Positions 63,833-64,000 of a stretch of 64,000 nt of DNA are shown here, piece by piece. A program made the position numbers and the translations under genes. The stretch is taken from assembly GCF_004634245.1 (NCBI RefSeq), contig NZ_SJTF01000006.1, positions 220,084 to 284,083 of the forward strand, written 5' to 3'. Below the pieces are notes generated by a model. That model had not been told where the DNA came from, ran no database searches, and saw nothing but the letters and a program-made list of their open reading frames with translations. Origin of the DNA: Flavobacterium foetidum (GTDB lineage Bacteria; Bacteroidota; Bacteroidia; Flavobacteriales; Flavobacteriaceae). Within the stretch, counting starts at the first letter, position 1. Each line of letters starts with the position of its first letter.

Positions 63833-63843
63833 ATTACAGGGTG

Positions 63844-63851
63844 CAAATATA
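63844..63851 (-). promoter_or_regulatory. TAnnTTTG -7 box of the second tRNA-Gly
   Basis: TATATTTG on the minus strand lies 11 bases before the 5' end of the tRNA at 63832, as expected for a separately transcribed tRNA. Transcription from the upstream copy is possible too. Confidence 0.4.
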
Positions 63852-63925
63852 AATAATTTTTTATTATTAAAAAACAAAAATCAAAAATTATTTACTTTTG
63901 ACAAAAACCAAAATTTTGGTCTTAG

Positions 63926-63998
<73 letters not shown>

Positions 63999-64000
63999 AT

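Overview
The window reads as a chromosomal segment of a Flavobacterium-like member of the Bacteroidota. It is AT-rich, carries gliding genes (gldB, gldC) and a DnaG with a metal-free zinc-ribbon sequence, and has FtsZ with a very long C-terminal extension. Many genes follow TAnnTTTG promoter boxes rather than Shine-Dalgarno sites. It is mostly core chromosome. I see no phage, CRISPR array, transposase or obvious secondary-metabolite cluster, and no convincing new multi-gene system.

Layout. Positions 1-7.7 kb hold a surface MG2/plug-like protein, a SulP anion transporter and an unknown secreted/cytosolic gene pair. At 8.0-9.7 kb is a LytS/LytTR two-component pair preceded by a perfect 14-bp palindrome. 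At 9.7-19.2 kb is a run of small metabolic or unknown genes: DoxX, DUF3754/TMEM143-like, Mpo1-like, a leucine-carboxyl-methyltransferase-type enzyme, a UPF0173 hydrolase, an alpha/beta hydrolase, and then a structured repeat at 17934-18019. At 19.5-22.5 kb are a PQQ-type beta-propeller and a HEAT-repeat/SUFU pair. A tRNA-Arg(TCG) lies at 22.7 kb.

Positions 22.9-40.1 kb, all on the minus strand, are the division and cell-wall (dcw) cluster. In transcription order it is mraZ, rsmH, ftsL-like, ftsI/PBP, murE, mraY, a broken four-helix-bundle gene, murD, ftsW, murG, murC, ftsQ, ftsA, ftsZ and then a GatB/YqeY gene. The cluster starts at an array of five GTGGT boxes fitting the MraZ operator and ends at a terminator after ftsZ. 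MurC, D and E add the first three residues of the peptide stem, MraY and MurG make lipid I and II, and FtsW/FtsI polymerise at the septum organised by FtsZ, FtsA, FtsQ and FtsL. No murF or ddl is present here.

Positions 40.4-50.8 kb hold an alpha/beta hydrolase with engB, gldC-gldB, nadE, a LuxR-type response regulator, dnaG, an outer-membrane protein with an ECF sigma and likely anti-sigma, and a polyprenyl diphosphate synthase. Positions 51-63 kb hold two lipoproteins, rlmN, YceI, an O-methyltransferase, a phytanoyl-CoA-dioxygenase-like gene, PAP2, TatA and an operon of three carboxypeptidase-regulatory-domain paralogues with DUF6702 and an M1 peptidase, then peptidase E. The right end has an 85-bp tandem repeat and two identical tRNA-Gly(TCC) genes.

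All family assignments come from reading motifs and gene order; no database search was run.
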